Part shown: positions 35,166 to 43,506 of the stretch, piece by piece
Layout: each line of letters opens with the position of its first letter
Numbering within the stretch: the first letter of the stretch is position 1
From: JTS-RE37 sp041744575
GTDB taxonomy: Bacteria; Bacteroidota; Bacteroidia; Flavobacteriales; Flavobacteriaceae
Reading direction: 5' to 3'
Length of the DNA: 64,000 nt
Assembly (NCBI GenBank): GCA_041744575.1
Contig: JBGTKP010000032.1
Span: 62,001-126,000, forward strand
Notes under the pieces: generated by a model
The model's input: the letters and a program-made list of their open reading frames with translations, nothing else
What the model was told of the DNA's origin: nothing
Databases searched by the model: none
Translations under genes and position numbers: made by a program

Positions 35166-36196
35166 CAGTCAGGGAGGCTATCGGTTTCTACCCAGGTATT
35201 GATCCAATCTGCCATTACCTGCACCCAGGAATCACTGTCATTCAGACAAGGAATGTGATGGTACTTCTGACCGCCTGCACTTTGGAACTGTTTTTTCCCT
35301 TCCATGGCAATTTCCTCAAGGGTTTCCAGACAATCGCTTACAAAAGCAGGGGTGATCACCGCAAGGTTTTTCTTGCCTTCGCGGGCCAGGCGTTCAAATT
35401 CTAAATCCGTGTAAGGTTTGAGCCAGGGGTCGTTGGGTAGGCGGCTTTGAAAAGAGTTGCTGACCTTAGCTGCCGGGAGACCGAGGTATTTTTTCACCGC
35501 TTCCGTCGTATTGAAACATTGATGCCGGTAACAACTGTGGTGGGCTACAGAGTTGGTGAAACAGCAATGAGCATCAATTTTACAGTGATAGTGTGTGGGA
35601 TCCGACTTTCTGATATGGCGTTCAGGAATACCATGGTAGGAGAAAAGCAAGTGGTCATAGTCGAACCCCTCCAGTTCCGCCCTGATCTTTTCTGATAGCA
35701 CGCGGATATATTCCTTCTGTTTATAAAAGGCCGGCAAGGTGGTCAGTCTTATCTCCGGATAGTGCAATTTCACCACCTCCATCGTTTTGACAACGACGGT
35801 TTCGTAGGAGCTCATGGCATAATGGGGATAAAGGGGAACAAGAAGCACTTCAGAGATGCCCCGGACCTTTAAGTCTTGCAGTGCCCCGTCAATGGTCATG
35901 GAGCCATAGCGCATGCCCAGGGTGACAGGGATATCAATTTTGCCGCGGATTTTCTGCTCGAATCTTTGTGAGATCACCACCAGGGGTGAACCTTCTTCCC
36001 ACCAGATCTTGGCGTAGGCCGCGGCGGACTTTTTCGGACGGGTGCGTAAAATGATCCCCCGCACTATGATATTTCGCAGCCAGCCGGCAACATCGATCAC
36101 ACGCTCATCCATCAAAAACTCATCCAGATAGGGCTTTACATCCTCTTTTGTGGGACTGTCCGGTGATCCCAGGTTGATTAACAGTACGCCTTTCAT
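35165..36196 (-). CDS. hemH: Ferrochelatase
   Basis: This 343-aa enzyme inserts ferrous iron into protoporphyrin IX, the last step of protohaem synthesis. Motifs include LLINLGSPDSPTKEDVKPYL at the start, FSYHGIPERHIRKSDP with the catalytic His, and TPAFVSDCLETLEEI near the end. Between residues about 200 and 225 there is a cysteine-rich insertion (HCKIDAHCC, then SCYRHQC) like that associated with a [2Fe-2S] cluster in some bacterial ferrochelatases. The gene overlaps the downstream MATE gene by one base. It is separated from the main hem cluster by the DUF1460 and AraC genes. Confidence 0.95.
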   Translation of the reverse strand: MKGVLLINLGSPDSPTKEDVKPYLDEFLMDERVIDVAGWLRNIIVRGIILRTRPKKSAAAYAKIWWEEGSPLVVISQRFEQKIRGKIDIPVTLGMRYGSMTIDGALQDLKVRGISEVLLVPLYPHYAMSSYETVVVKTMEVVKLHYPEIRLTTLPAFYKQKEYIRVLSEKIRAELEGFDYDHLLFSYHGIPERHIRKSDPTHYHCKIDAHCCFTNSVAHHSCYRHQCFNTTEAVKKYLGLPAAKVSNSFQSRLPNDPWLKPYTDLEFERLAREGKKNLAVITPAFVSDCLETLEEIAMEGKKQFQSAGGQKYHHIPCLNDSDSWVQVMADWINTWVETDSLPD

Positions 36197-36380
36197 CTAT
36201 ATATGCTTACATTTCTTTCTTATCCTCCGCAAAAATACTACATGGTCAGCAACTTCGTTTAAGATAAGGGAAAGCTTTTTTATTTGCCTGTTGGAAGAAG
36301 CCGTCACCAAAGGTACGTTTCGGGGTACCACTCCCGGGAAACACCCTGACTTTCCTTCTATCCCCCCTATAAAAAATGTG

Positions 36381-36388
36381 TACTTTTA
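36381..36388 (+). promoter_or_regulatory. Putative -7 element of the DUF1460 gene
   Basis: TACTTTTA, followed by C, resembles TAnnTTTG with the final G replaced by AC, the same variant as in the four small-RNA promoters at 49860-57692. It lies four bases before the ATG at 36393, so the transcript would be leaderless. Confidence 0.4.
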
Positions 36389-36392
36389 CTAT

Positions 36393-37253
36393 ATGATTCA
36401 ACTGTTTGTAAAATACGGTTTGCCAGCACTTATTTTTCTAAGAGTCATTCCCTCTTTCGCCCAGGAACCTGTATGTTCCCTTATGGACCGTGAGACGTTT
36501 CACACTCGGATGGCGCAGCTGATGACTTTGGAAGATGAGAAGAATAACCTTCGGATCGTGGCCATAGGCAAGACCTTCCTTGGATTGCCATATGTGGCCA
36601 AAACTCTTGAAGTGGGGGAAAAGGAATCGCTCATAATCAATTTTCAGGGGATGGATTGTACCACTTTTGTGGAAAATGTACTTGCTTTTCAACTGGTTCT
36701 TCAAGCTGAAAATAAAGACTTGAAGACCTATGCTGCAGCACTTGAAAAAATAAGGTACAGAGACGGGCATCTGGAGGGTTATGGCTCCAGGCTTCACTAT
36801 TTTTCGGAATGGATCGCAAATAACGAGCAGAAGGGTATTCTAAGAGATATTACGGCCGAGATCGGAGGTGAAACGAGGAAGAAGAAAATCGATTTTATGA
36901 GCAGGAACCGAAATTTATATCCTTTCCTGGAAAGTCCTGAAAACTATGAACTAATCCTTGAGTCCGAAGCTACCCTTAACAACCAGCCGCTATGCATTTT
37001 ACCTGCAGAGCTGGTTGCCGAAAAGGAGATACTGATCGCTTCAGGAGATATTATTGCCCTGACTACAGCCATTGAAGGACTCGATATCACACACACCGGA
37101 ATTGCCATCCGGGAGGCGGATGGACGTATCCATTTATTGCATGCGTCTTCTTCCGGCCAGGTAGAGATTTCTAAACTGCCGTTGGCAGACTATCTCAGGA
37201 AAATCTCAAAAAATACTGGCATTATGGTGGCCAGACCAACCACTGTACCTTAG
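36393..37253 (+). CDS. DUF1460 / N-acetylmuramoyl-L-alanine amidase-like protein
   Basis: This 286-aa exported protein of the DUF1460 family has an NlpC/P60-related fold and is a peptidoglycan amidase in characterised Bacteroidota members. The signal peptide is MIQLFVKYGLPALIFLRVIPSFAQ. The nucleophile is C89 in QGMDCTTFVENVLA and the histidine is in GLDITHTGIAIRE. I chose the ATG at 36393. The frame is open 81 codons further upstream, but that part overlaps the divergent hemH gene and has no signal peptide. It converges on the AraC-type regulator. Confidence 0.88.
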   Translation: MIQLFVKYGLPALIFLRVIPSFAQEPVCSLMDRETFHTRMAQLMTLEDEKNNLRIVAIGKTFLGLPYVAKTLEVGEKESLIINFQGMDCTTFVENVLAFQLVLQAENKDLKTYAAALEKIRYRDGHLEGYGSRLHYFSEWIANNEQKGILRDITAEIGGETRKKKIDFMSRNRNLYPFLESPENYELILESEATLNNQPLCILPAELVAEKEILIASGDIIALTTAIEGLDITHTGIAIREADGRIHLLHASSSGQVEISKLPLADYLRKISKNTGIMVARPTTVP

Positions 37254-37287
37254 GGATGCCCCAGTTGATGCCTTTTTCCCCCTTCTC

Positions 37288-38187
37288 TCAATTTGCCAGG
37301 GACATGAGATATTTCTTCGGGGTGGTTCCGTATTTTTTTTTGAAGGCGGCGATAAAGTGACTGGCAGTACTGTACCCGATCTTAAGACCTACCTCATTTA
37401 CGTTGTGTTTGCCGGATTCAAGCATCTTACGGGCATAATCCATTTTATAGTCGAATAAAAAACTGTAAACCGAGTCGCCATATACCTGCCGGAATCCTTC
37501 CTTCAGCTTCTTTAGCGGCAGGCCAATTTCTTCTGACAGGGCATGCAGGGTGGGGGGTTCCGCCATACGCTCAATGACAATTTCCTTCGCCCGGCGGATG
37601 CGTTTCACATTCTCTTCATCTCCGAGGAAGGGACATTGTTCCATGTCTGTATCCTCGGTTCTGTTAAAATAAAGTGAGATCAGTTCATACACTTTTCCTT
37701 TTATATACAGCTGTTTTATAGAAGGATGCAGGTTGTAATTCATTATCTGACTAAGGATGACAGCCACCGCCGGGGAAAAAGGCTCCTGGGCATAATATTT
37801 TTTATCCTTGTTTTCGGAATTCAGAAAATGAATATAATCAGCCTCCGCTGAAAACAGGGAGTGGAACTTCCTGATAGTCATCACAACAGAAACAATCCAT
37901 GACTGCGGTGCAAGTTCGAGATGAAGGGGCAGGTCAAGCTGGGTATTGTACAATAGCAGGGAACGCTCCTCCGTCACTTCCAAAGCGTAGCGGCCATCAT
38001 TAAAAATAAACTTTGCGTTCCCTTTAAGACAGAAATGGATCTGAATATGGGAAGAATCGATATCCCTGGTAATTTTTTGACTGTATTGCCCGTCATTCTG
38101 AAGCTTTAACAGAATGAACCCCGCTTCCACCGCGACCTCATAATTAGAACCTTCAGCGATATTTTTTTCCGAAACATTCATAGTCAT
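37288..38187 (-). CDS. AraC-family transcriptional regulator, divergent from the hem cluster
   Basis: This 299-aa protein has an N-terminal ligand-type region and a C-terminal AraC HTH pair (about 200-299): the first helix-turn-helix around PTLHALSEEIGLPLKKLKEGF and the second around VNEVGLKIGYSTASHFIAAFKKKYGTTPKKYL. It is read away from hemA across a shared 189-bp region. Flavobacteria commonly keep such a regulator next to hemA, so control of haem or iron metabolism is likely but inferred. A perfect 19-bp inverted repeat lies 12 bp upstream of its start. Starts at 38187 and 38181 are both ATG. Confidence 0.9.
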   Translation of the reverse strand: MTMNVSEKNIAEGSNYEVAVEAGFILLKLQNDGQYSQKITRDIDSSHIQIHFCLKGNAKFIFNDGRYALEVTEERSLLLYNTQLDLPLHLELAPQSWIVSVVMTIRKFHSLFSAEADYIHFLNSENKDKKYYAQEPFSPAVAVILSQIMNYNLHPSIKQLYIKGKVYELISLYFNRTEDTDMEQCPFLGDEENVKRIRRAKEIVIERMAEPPTLHALSEEIGLPLKKLKEGFRQVYGDSVYSFLFDYKMDYARKMLESGKHNVNEVGLKIGYSTASHFIAAFKKKYGTTPKKYLMSLAN

Positions 38188-38198
38188 AACCTCATTTT

Positions 38199-38217
38199 AT
38201 TTAGATGCATTCTAAAT
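38199..38217. promoter_or_regulatory. Perfect inverted repeat (candidate operator) upstream of the AraC gene
   Basis: ATTTAGATGCATTCTAAAT is a dyad with 7-bp arms (ATTTAGA/TCTAAAT) around TGCAT. It lies 12 bp before the AraC start codon, where a bound repressor would block transcription. Its form resembles Fur/DtxR-type metal-regulator sites with TTTAGA/TCTAAA arms; that assignment is inference. Confidence 0.55.
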
Positions 38218-38349
38218 AGGATCTTTCAAAATGCCTGTAGATTCTATAAAAGTACAGCTATTCGTGCTCACATAAACGAATAAGGCTCAAAAATACTTTC
38301 ATCGACACAAATTGTTCCTGTGGCGTTATTTTTATTGTAATGATGAAAT

Positions 38350-38357
38350 TATTTTTG
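38350..38357 (+). promoter_or_regulatory. -7 element of the hemA operon
   Basis: TATTTTTG matches TAnnTTTG, 19 bp upstream of the hemA ATG. No TTG lies at the usual distance upstream, which would suit a promoter that needs an activator. Confidence 0.5.
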
Positions 38358-38376
38358 TGGACATCTATTTGGATAC

Positions 38377-39633
38377 ATGCAGCATTACCACATTTCCAAA
38401 CACCAATCCTTTTACACGATCGGGCTTAATTACAAGAAAGCCGATGCCGATACCAGAGGCAGGTTCAGCCTTGATGAAGCAGCCGCCCGCAAACTACTTT
38501 GTCAGGCCAGGGAAGAGGAAATAGATGGTCTTCTTGTTACATCCACATGCAACCGGACCGAGTTGCACGGATTCGCACAGCATCCTTACCAGTTGATTAA
38601 GTTGCTTTGTGAACATTCCAAAGGTACGGTTGAAGAATTCCAGGAGGTAGCCTATATCTATAAAAACCAGGAGGCCATCAACCACCTTTTCAGAGTCGGC
38701 ACCGGATTAGACAGTCAGATTCTGGGCGATTTTGAAATAATAAGTCAGTTAAAGCGAAGTTTTAGCCTCTCCAAGTCTCTCAATTTGGCCAATCCATTTC
38801 TCGAAAGATTGTGCAATGCCGTTATTCAGGCCAGCAAGCGGATAAAAACGGAAACGGAGATTTCTACAGGAGCCACTTCAGTAGCCTTTGCCTCCGTCAG
38901 ATATATCATCAGGAATATCCCGGAAATTTCTCAAAAGGACATTTTATTGTTCGGCACGGGAAAGATCGGCAGGAATACTTGTGAGAATCTCCTGAAACAC
39001 ACAGGCCATTCACATATTACGCTAATTAACCGGACCAAGCACAAAGCCGAAGCCATTGCCGGGAAATTGAATGTTGTGGTTCGGGATTACGGGGATCTGC
39101 AAAGTGAAATCCGAAAAGCGGACGTCCTTGTAGTGGCCACGGGTGCACAATTCCCGACCATTACCAAAGAACTCGTTTACCCCAAAAAACCTTTGTTAAT
39201 TCTGGACCTTTCCATTCCCAAAAATGTGTCAGATGATGTGGCGGACCTACCGAATGTCACGGTCATTCATTTGGATCAGCTGTCCAGGATGACAGATGAA
39301 ACCCTGGTGCGCAGAAAGCAATATGTTCCCCAGGCGGAAGCCATTATTGAATCGGTAAAGAAAGATTTTATGGAATGGCTGGAGTCCCGCAGGTTTGCTC
39401 CCGTAATCAAGGCGCTGAAAAAGAAGTTGCGTACCATGAAGGAGGAAGAACTGGATTACCATTCCAAAAAAGTGGCTGATTTTAATCCGTTGCTTGCCGA
39501 TCTAATTTCCGATCGAATCATCCAGAAGATCACCAAACAATTTGCCAACCATTTGAAGGATACCGAGATTGATGCCGAAGAAAGTCTGGAATTTATCCAG
39601 AAGGTATTTCAACTTCAAATCGATTCAAAATGA
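38377..39633 (+). CDS. hemA: Glutamyl-tRNA reductase
   Basis: This 418-aa enzyme reduces glutamyl-tRNA(Glu) to glutamate-1-semialdehyde, the committed step of C5 haem synthesis. The catalytic cysteine C58 is in VTSTCNRTELHGF. The NADPH domain contains LLFGTGKIGRNTCENLL, and the C-terminal dimerisation helix region is complete. It is the first gene of the plus-strand hem cluster and overlaps the next gene by 4 bp (ATGA). The start is the ATG at 38377, giving MQHYHISKHQSF. Confidence 0.96.
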   Translation: MQHYHISKHQSFYTIGLNYKKADADTRGRFSLDEAAARKLLCQAREEEIDGLLVTSTCNRTELHGFAQHPYQLIKLLCEHSKGTVEEFQEVAYIYKNQEAINHLFRVGTGLDSQILGDFEIISQLKRSFSLSKSLNLANPFLERLCNAVIQASKRIKTETEISTGATSVAFASVRYIIRNIPEISQKDILLFGTGKIGRNTCENLLKHTGHSHITLINRTKHKAEAIAGKLNVVVRDYGDLQSEIRKADVLVVATGAQFPTITKELVYPKKPLLILDLSIPKNVSDDVADLPNVTVIHLDQLSRMTDETLVRRKQYVPQAEAIIESVKKDFMEWLESRRFAPVIKALKKKLRTMKEEELDYHSKKVADFNPLLADLISDRIIQKITKQFANHLKDTEIDAEESLEFIQKVFQLQIDSK

Positions 39634-41237
39634 AAGGTGTTATCCGAATCGGGACACGTGAAAGCGAACTTGCACTCTGGCAGGCCAATTTTGTAAAAGA
39701 TCAGTTGGAGGCAATGGATTACCAGACTGCCCTGGTCCCGATCCTTTCTGAAGGAGATGAGATTCCGGATCTGCCTTTATACGATCTCGGTATCACCGGA
39801 ATCTTTACCAAAACTCTGGATCTGGCCATGCTGCGCGGCGAAATTGATATCGCTGTTCATTCCCTCAAGGATGTTCCTACTGTATTGCCTCAGGGAATTG
39901 TGCAGGCGGCTGTGTTGAAAAGAGGCAATTTTAACGACCTCCTGGTGTATAAAAACAATGAGGAGTTTTTAGCCCAGGAAGCGGCAATTATTGCTACCGG
40001 AAGCCTGAGAAGACGCGCACAATGGCTGAACCGCTACCCCACACATACTATAGTCGGTCTTAGGGGGAACGTGAATACCCGGTTGGAGAAACTACGTCAG
40101 AATAACTGGAATGGCGCCATATTTGCCGCTGCCGGTCTGGAACGCACTGATCAGAAACCAAGAGAGTCGATAAGCCTTGGCTGGATGCTTCCCGCACCCG
40201 GACAGGGAGCCATCATGATCGCAGCACTTGCTAAGAATGAAGCGGTTCTTGAGGCCTGTGCCCTGTTGAATCATGAGGATTCTGCCATCTGTACCGGTAT
40301 TGAAAGGGAATTCCTCCACCTGTTGGAAGGTGGGTGTTCGGCTCCCATCGGCGCTTTGGCATATGTCAAAAAGAACGAGATTTCCTTTAAGGGTATCCTA
40401 CTGAATACGGAGGGCACGAAAAAAATAGAAGTGACCGGGACTGCCCCTCTTGGAGCACATACCAACCTCGCCAGAGAATGTGCCGGCAGGGTTCTTAAAA
40501 GAGGAGGCTTGAGGCTGATGCACGAATTCAGGAACACTACCCCTCAGCCCACTGCCATCTATTCCACCAAAAAGCTAACCTCCGGTCAGCTTCAGTTATT
40601 TCGGTCCTCTATCACAGTTTCGACAGAAGATTTCATAAAGATCAGCCCCAATAGAATACCTCCCGGTATATTTCTGGCCTCCATAGAAAATGTGGTGATT
40701 TCAAGCAAAAATGCGGTAAATGCCTTACTCACCCACGCCCCGGCTAAGGAATTCCGCTTTAAGAACATTTATTGTGTCGGAAGAAAAACAAAAAGACTGA
40801 TTGAGCGCAAAATCGGGCCTGTTCGCCATGTGGAAAATAATGCTTCGGCCCTGGCTGATCATTTAGTGGAATATATGGAAGGAACTGAGCTTACCTATTT
40901 TTGCAGCAACATACGAATGGACACCTTGCCTGATGTGCTGTCGGAGAATGGATTAAGCGTCCATGAGGTCGTTGCCTATACCACTAAATTCGCCCCTGTA
41001 AAAATTGACCGGAATGCAGAAGGCATCATGTTTTTCAGCCCATCGGGGGTACAAAGTTTTCTATTAAAAAACCAACCGGCGTCCATCGCCTTCTGCATTG
41101 GTGAAAGTACTGCTGCAGAAGCCGCCCGGCATTTCCCTGATGTCCGTATTGCAAGAATTCCAACAGTGGAATCGCTCATTGAATTGGTCAATGCCAATTA
41201 CAGTGAGGGAATCAAAATGTCAAATACTACAAAATAA
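39630..41237 (+). CDS. hemCD: Fused hydroxymethylbilane synthase - uroporphyrinogen-III synthase
   Basis: This 535-aa protein joins two consecutive haem enzymes. Residues 1 to about 300 are porphobilinogen deaminase, with RIGTRESELALWQA, the substrate-binding stretch ATGSLRRRAQWL, and C236 in LEGGCSAPIGAL, which holds the dipyrromethane cofactor. Residues about 315-535 are uroporphyrinogen-III synthase (VVISSKNAVNALL, VVAYTTKFAP, FFSPSGVQSFLL, IPTVESLIELV). The frame is continuous with no internal stop, so the fusion is real in this sequence. It would pass the unstable hydroxymethylbilane directly between sites. It overlaps hemA by 4 bp and ends 4 bp before hemE. Confidence 0.93.
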   Translation: MKGVIRIGTRESELALWQANFVKDQLEAMDYQTALVPILSEGDEIPDLPLYDLGITGIFTKTLDLAMLRGEIDIAVHSLKDVPTVLPQGIVQAAVLKRGNFNDLLVYKNNEEFLAQEAAIIATGSLRRRAQWLNRYPTHTIVGLRGNVNTRLEKLRQNNWNGAIFAAAGLERTDQKPRESISLGWMLPAPGQGAIMIAALAKNEAVLEACALLNHEDSAICTGIEREFLHLLEGGCSAPIGALAYVKKNEISFKGILLNTEGTKKIEVTGTAPLGAHTNLARECAGRVLKRGGLRLMHEFRNTTPQPTAIYSTKKLTSGQLQLFRSSITVSTEDFIKISPNRIPPGIFLASIENVVISSKNAVNALLTHAPAKEFRFKNIYCVGRKTKRLIERKIGPVRHVENNASALADHLVEYMEGTELTYFCSNIRMDTLPDVLSENGLSVHEVVAYTTKFAPVKIDRNAEGIMFFSPSGVQSFLLKNQPASIAFCIGESTAAEAARHFPDVRIARIPTVESLIELVNANYSEGIKMSNTTK

Positions 41238-41241
41238 GTCC

Positions 41242-42303
41242 ATGCCAGAATTGAAGAATGATTTGTTTTTGCGGGCACTAAAAGGGGAAACAGTGACAAG
41301 GCCTCCCGTATGGATGATGCGACAGGCCGGGCGTTATCTGCCTGAATTTATGGCCATAAAGGAGAAATTCGACTTTTTCAGCCGTTGCAGAAATCCCGAA
41401 CTCGCATCGGAGATCACTTTACAACCTATCAGAAGGTTCGGGATGGACGCGGCCATTCTCTTCTCTGATATTCTGGTTGTTCCCCAGGCAATGGATATTG
41501 AGGTCCAGATGCGCCCTAATTTCGGACCCTTCCTTCCACATCCTGTCAGGACAGGAAAACAGGTAGATCTGATTCCTCACCCTGATGTACAGGATCGCCT
41601 TAGTTATGTGATGGAGGCCATTGTCAGGACCAAAGAAAAACTGGAGAATGAGATTCCCCTTATAGGATTTGCCGGCTCCCCATGGACCATTCTGTGTTAT
41701 TGCGTTCAGGGAGAGGGAAGTAAAACTTTTGACAAGGCCAGGGAATTTTGTTTCACCCAACCTGAGGCTGCGCATGCGCTTTTACAAAAAATTACTTTAA
41801 CAACCATTGAATATCTGAAGGCCAAGGTGGCTGTCGGGGCAGATGCCCTGCAAATCTTTGATTCGTGGGGAGGTATGCTATCGCCCACGGACTATGCAGA
41901 GTTCTCCGGACCATACATCCAGCAAATAGTGACCTCGCTAAAAGAGGTAGCGCCGGTAATCACTTTCGGTAAGGGCTGCTGGTTTGCCCTTGGGGATATG
42001 TCCCGTTCCGGGGCTTCGGCCCTGGGTGTCGACTGGACCTGTTCTCCTCAACATGCCCGGTATCTTTCTGGCGGTAAAATCACCCTGCAGGGAAATCTGG
42101 ATCCGGCCCGGTTACTGTCACCGCCTTCCAAAATCCGGCAGCTGGTGACCGAGATGATCGATGCCTTTGGGAAGGACCGGTATATAGCTAATCTTGGACA
42201 TGGCATCCTGCCCAACGTGCCTTTGGAAAACGCCAAAGCCTTTGTGGATGCGGTCAAAGAATATGAACCTTTGTCAGAACGTGTGGGTGTTTCATCCCAG
42301 TGA
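41242..42303 (+). CDS. hemE: Uroporphyrinogen decarboxylase
   Basis: This 353-aa enzyme decarboxylates uroporphyrinogen III to coproporphyrinogen III. Signatures are PPVWMMRQAGRYLPEF near the start and GFAGSPWTILCYCVQG in the middle. The true start is the ATG at 41242 (MPELKNDLFLRALKG), 4 bp after the hemCD stop. The frame is open for 48 codons upstream, but only inside hemCD. It is part of the tightly packed hemA-hemCD-hemE unit. Confidence 0.96.
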   Translation: MPELKNDLFLRALKGETVTRPPVWMMRQAGRYLPEFMAIKEKFDFFSRCRNPELASEITLQPIRRFGMDAAILFSDILVVPQAMDIEVQMRPNFGPFLPHPVRTGKQVDLIPHPDVQDRLSYVMEAIVRTKEKLENEIPLIGFAGSPWTILCYCVQGEGSKTFDKAREFCFTQPEAAHALLQKITLTTIEYLKAKVAVGADALQIFDSWGGMLSPTDYAEFSGPYIQQIVTSLKEVAPVITFGKGCWFALGDMSRSGASALGVDWTCSPQHARYLSGGKITLQGNLDPARLLSPPSKIRQLVTEMIDAFGKDRYIANLGHGILPNVPLENAKAFVDAVKEYEPLSERVGVSSQ

Positions 42304-42391
42304 CGGGCAGATTGGAAATTAAAGTCAGACCCTTGATACAACTTCTGTAAAAATACACAGCGCTCGGCAACAACCCTCAAAGACGTACAGC

Positions 42392-43297
42392 ATGAAGACT
42401 CACTTTTACAACTTCCTTGTAACCTTACAGGAGGACATAACCAGCGAGTTGGAACGACTCGACGGGCGTTCAAAATTCAGGGAAGATCTTTGGAAACGAC
42501 CCGAAGGTGGCGGTGGCAGGTCCCGAATCATTGAGAATGGGCGCATCTTTGAAAAGGGTGGGGTCAATATTTCTGCGGTAGAGGGTGAACTTCCCCCGAA
42601 TATGCAGACCTATTTTGGTGTGAAGGAGGCCCGATTTTATGCCTGCGGATTAAGCCTGGTCCTGCATCCTGAAAATCCCATGGCGCCCACGGTGCATGCC
42701 AACTGGCGTTATTTTGAATTGTATAATAAAGAGGGGGGGATCGCAGATCAGTGGTTCGGGGGAGGCCAGGACCTGACTCCTTATTACCTTTTTGAAGAGG
42801 ATGCCTTTCATTTTCATCAGGTCTGCAAACGCGCTTGTGATAAGCATCATCCTGACTTTTATCCGGATTTTAAGGCCAGGTGTGATACTTACTTCTGGAA
42901 TAGCCACAGAAATGAGGCAAGGGGAGTAGGAGGTTTATTTTATGATTATTGCCGTGCATCAGGCAAAACGAGCCTTCAAAGTTGGTATGATTTCGTGACT
43001 TCTGTCGCAGGTGATTTTTTAGAAGCCTATTTGCCTATTGTAAATAAAAGGTGTGATCTCCCCTTTACCAGTGATCAACGGGATTGGCAGGAGATTCGAA
43101 GAGGTCGTTATGTGGAGTTTAATCTGGTACATGACAAGGGAACCTTATTCGGGCTAAGTACGAACGGCCGGACAGAAAGCATCCTTATGAGCCTTCCTCC
43201 CAGAGTGCAATGGAGATATGACCACCATCCGGCTACCGGCAGTATGGAAGAAGAATTGTTAACGGTCTTGAAAAATCCACGGGAATGGGTACCTTAA
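42392..43297 (+). CDS. hemF: Oxygen-dependent coproporphyrinogen III oxidase
   Basis: This 301-aa aerobic enzyme converts coproporphyrinogen III to protoporphyrinogen IX. Motifs include GGRSRIIENGRIFEKGGVN near the start, HANWRYFEL, FGGGQDLTPYY and the C-terminal FNLVHDKGTLFGLSTNGR. Length and order are normal for HemF. It follows hemE after 88 bp. The presence of the oxygen-dependent form points to an aerobic life style. Confidence 0.96.
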   Translation: MKTHFYNFLVTLQEDITSELERLDGRSKFREDLWKRPEGGGGRSRIIENGRIFEKGGVNISAVEGELPPNMQTYFGVKEARFYACGLSLVLHPENPMAPTVHANWRYFELYNKEGGIADQWFGGGQDLTPYYLFEEDAFHFHQVCKRACDKHHPDFYPDFKARCDTYFWNSHRNEARGVGGLFYDYCRASGKTSLQSWYDFVTSVAGDFLEAYLPIVNKRCDLPFTSDQRDWQEIRRGRYVEFNLVHDKGTLFGLSTNGRTESILMSLPPRVQWRYDHHPATGSMEEELLTVLKNPREWVP

Positions 43298-43472
43298 CAG
43301 GAGAATTGCCTGACGGTTACTGATCGTGACCAGGGGGTTTGCAATTGCCGTCAGAAAGTTCGGGTAACTGCAGATTCCAATGACAGTGTGCAATGCAAAT
43401 TCTTAAGACTGTTTCTCATGGCTCAGAAGAATGATTTATATTCAGAGATCCTCCTGAGCGCTCCACAAGATA

Positions 43473-43501
43473 TTGATAACAGTGCATCAGTTGTAAATTT
43501 G
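43473..43501 (+). promoter_or_regulatory. Promoter of hemB, predicted leaderless transcript
   Basis: TTG (43473-43475), 18 bases, then TAAATTTG (43494-43501) matches TTG-N17-23-TAnnTTTG. Only five bases separate it from the hemB ATG at 43507, so transcription would start at or beside the start codon. It shows that hemB can be read independently of hemA-hemF. Confidence 0.65.
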
Positions 43502-43506
43502 TATAA

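Noticed and set aside
36150..36392. N-terminal extension of the DUF1460 frame
   Set aside because: It overlaps the divergent hemH start and lacks a signal peptide, while the ATG at 36393 begins a clear one.
41098..41241. N-terminal extension of the hemE frame
   Set aside because: It lies inside hemCD in another frame; the family N-terminus begins at 41242.
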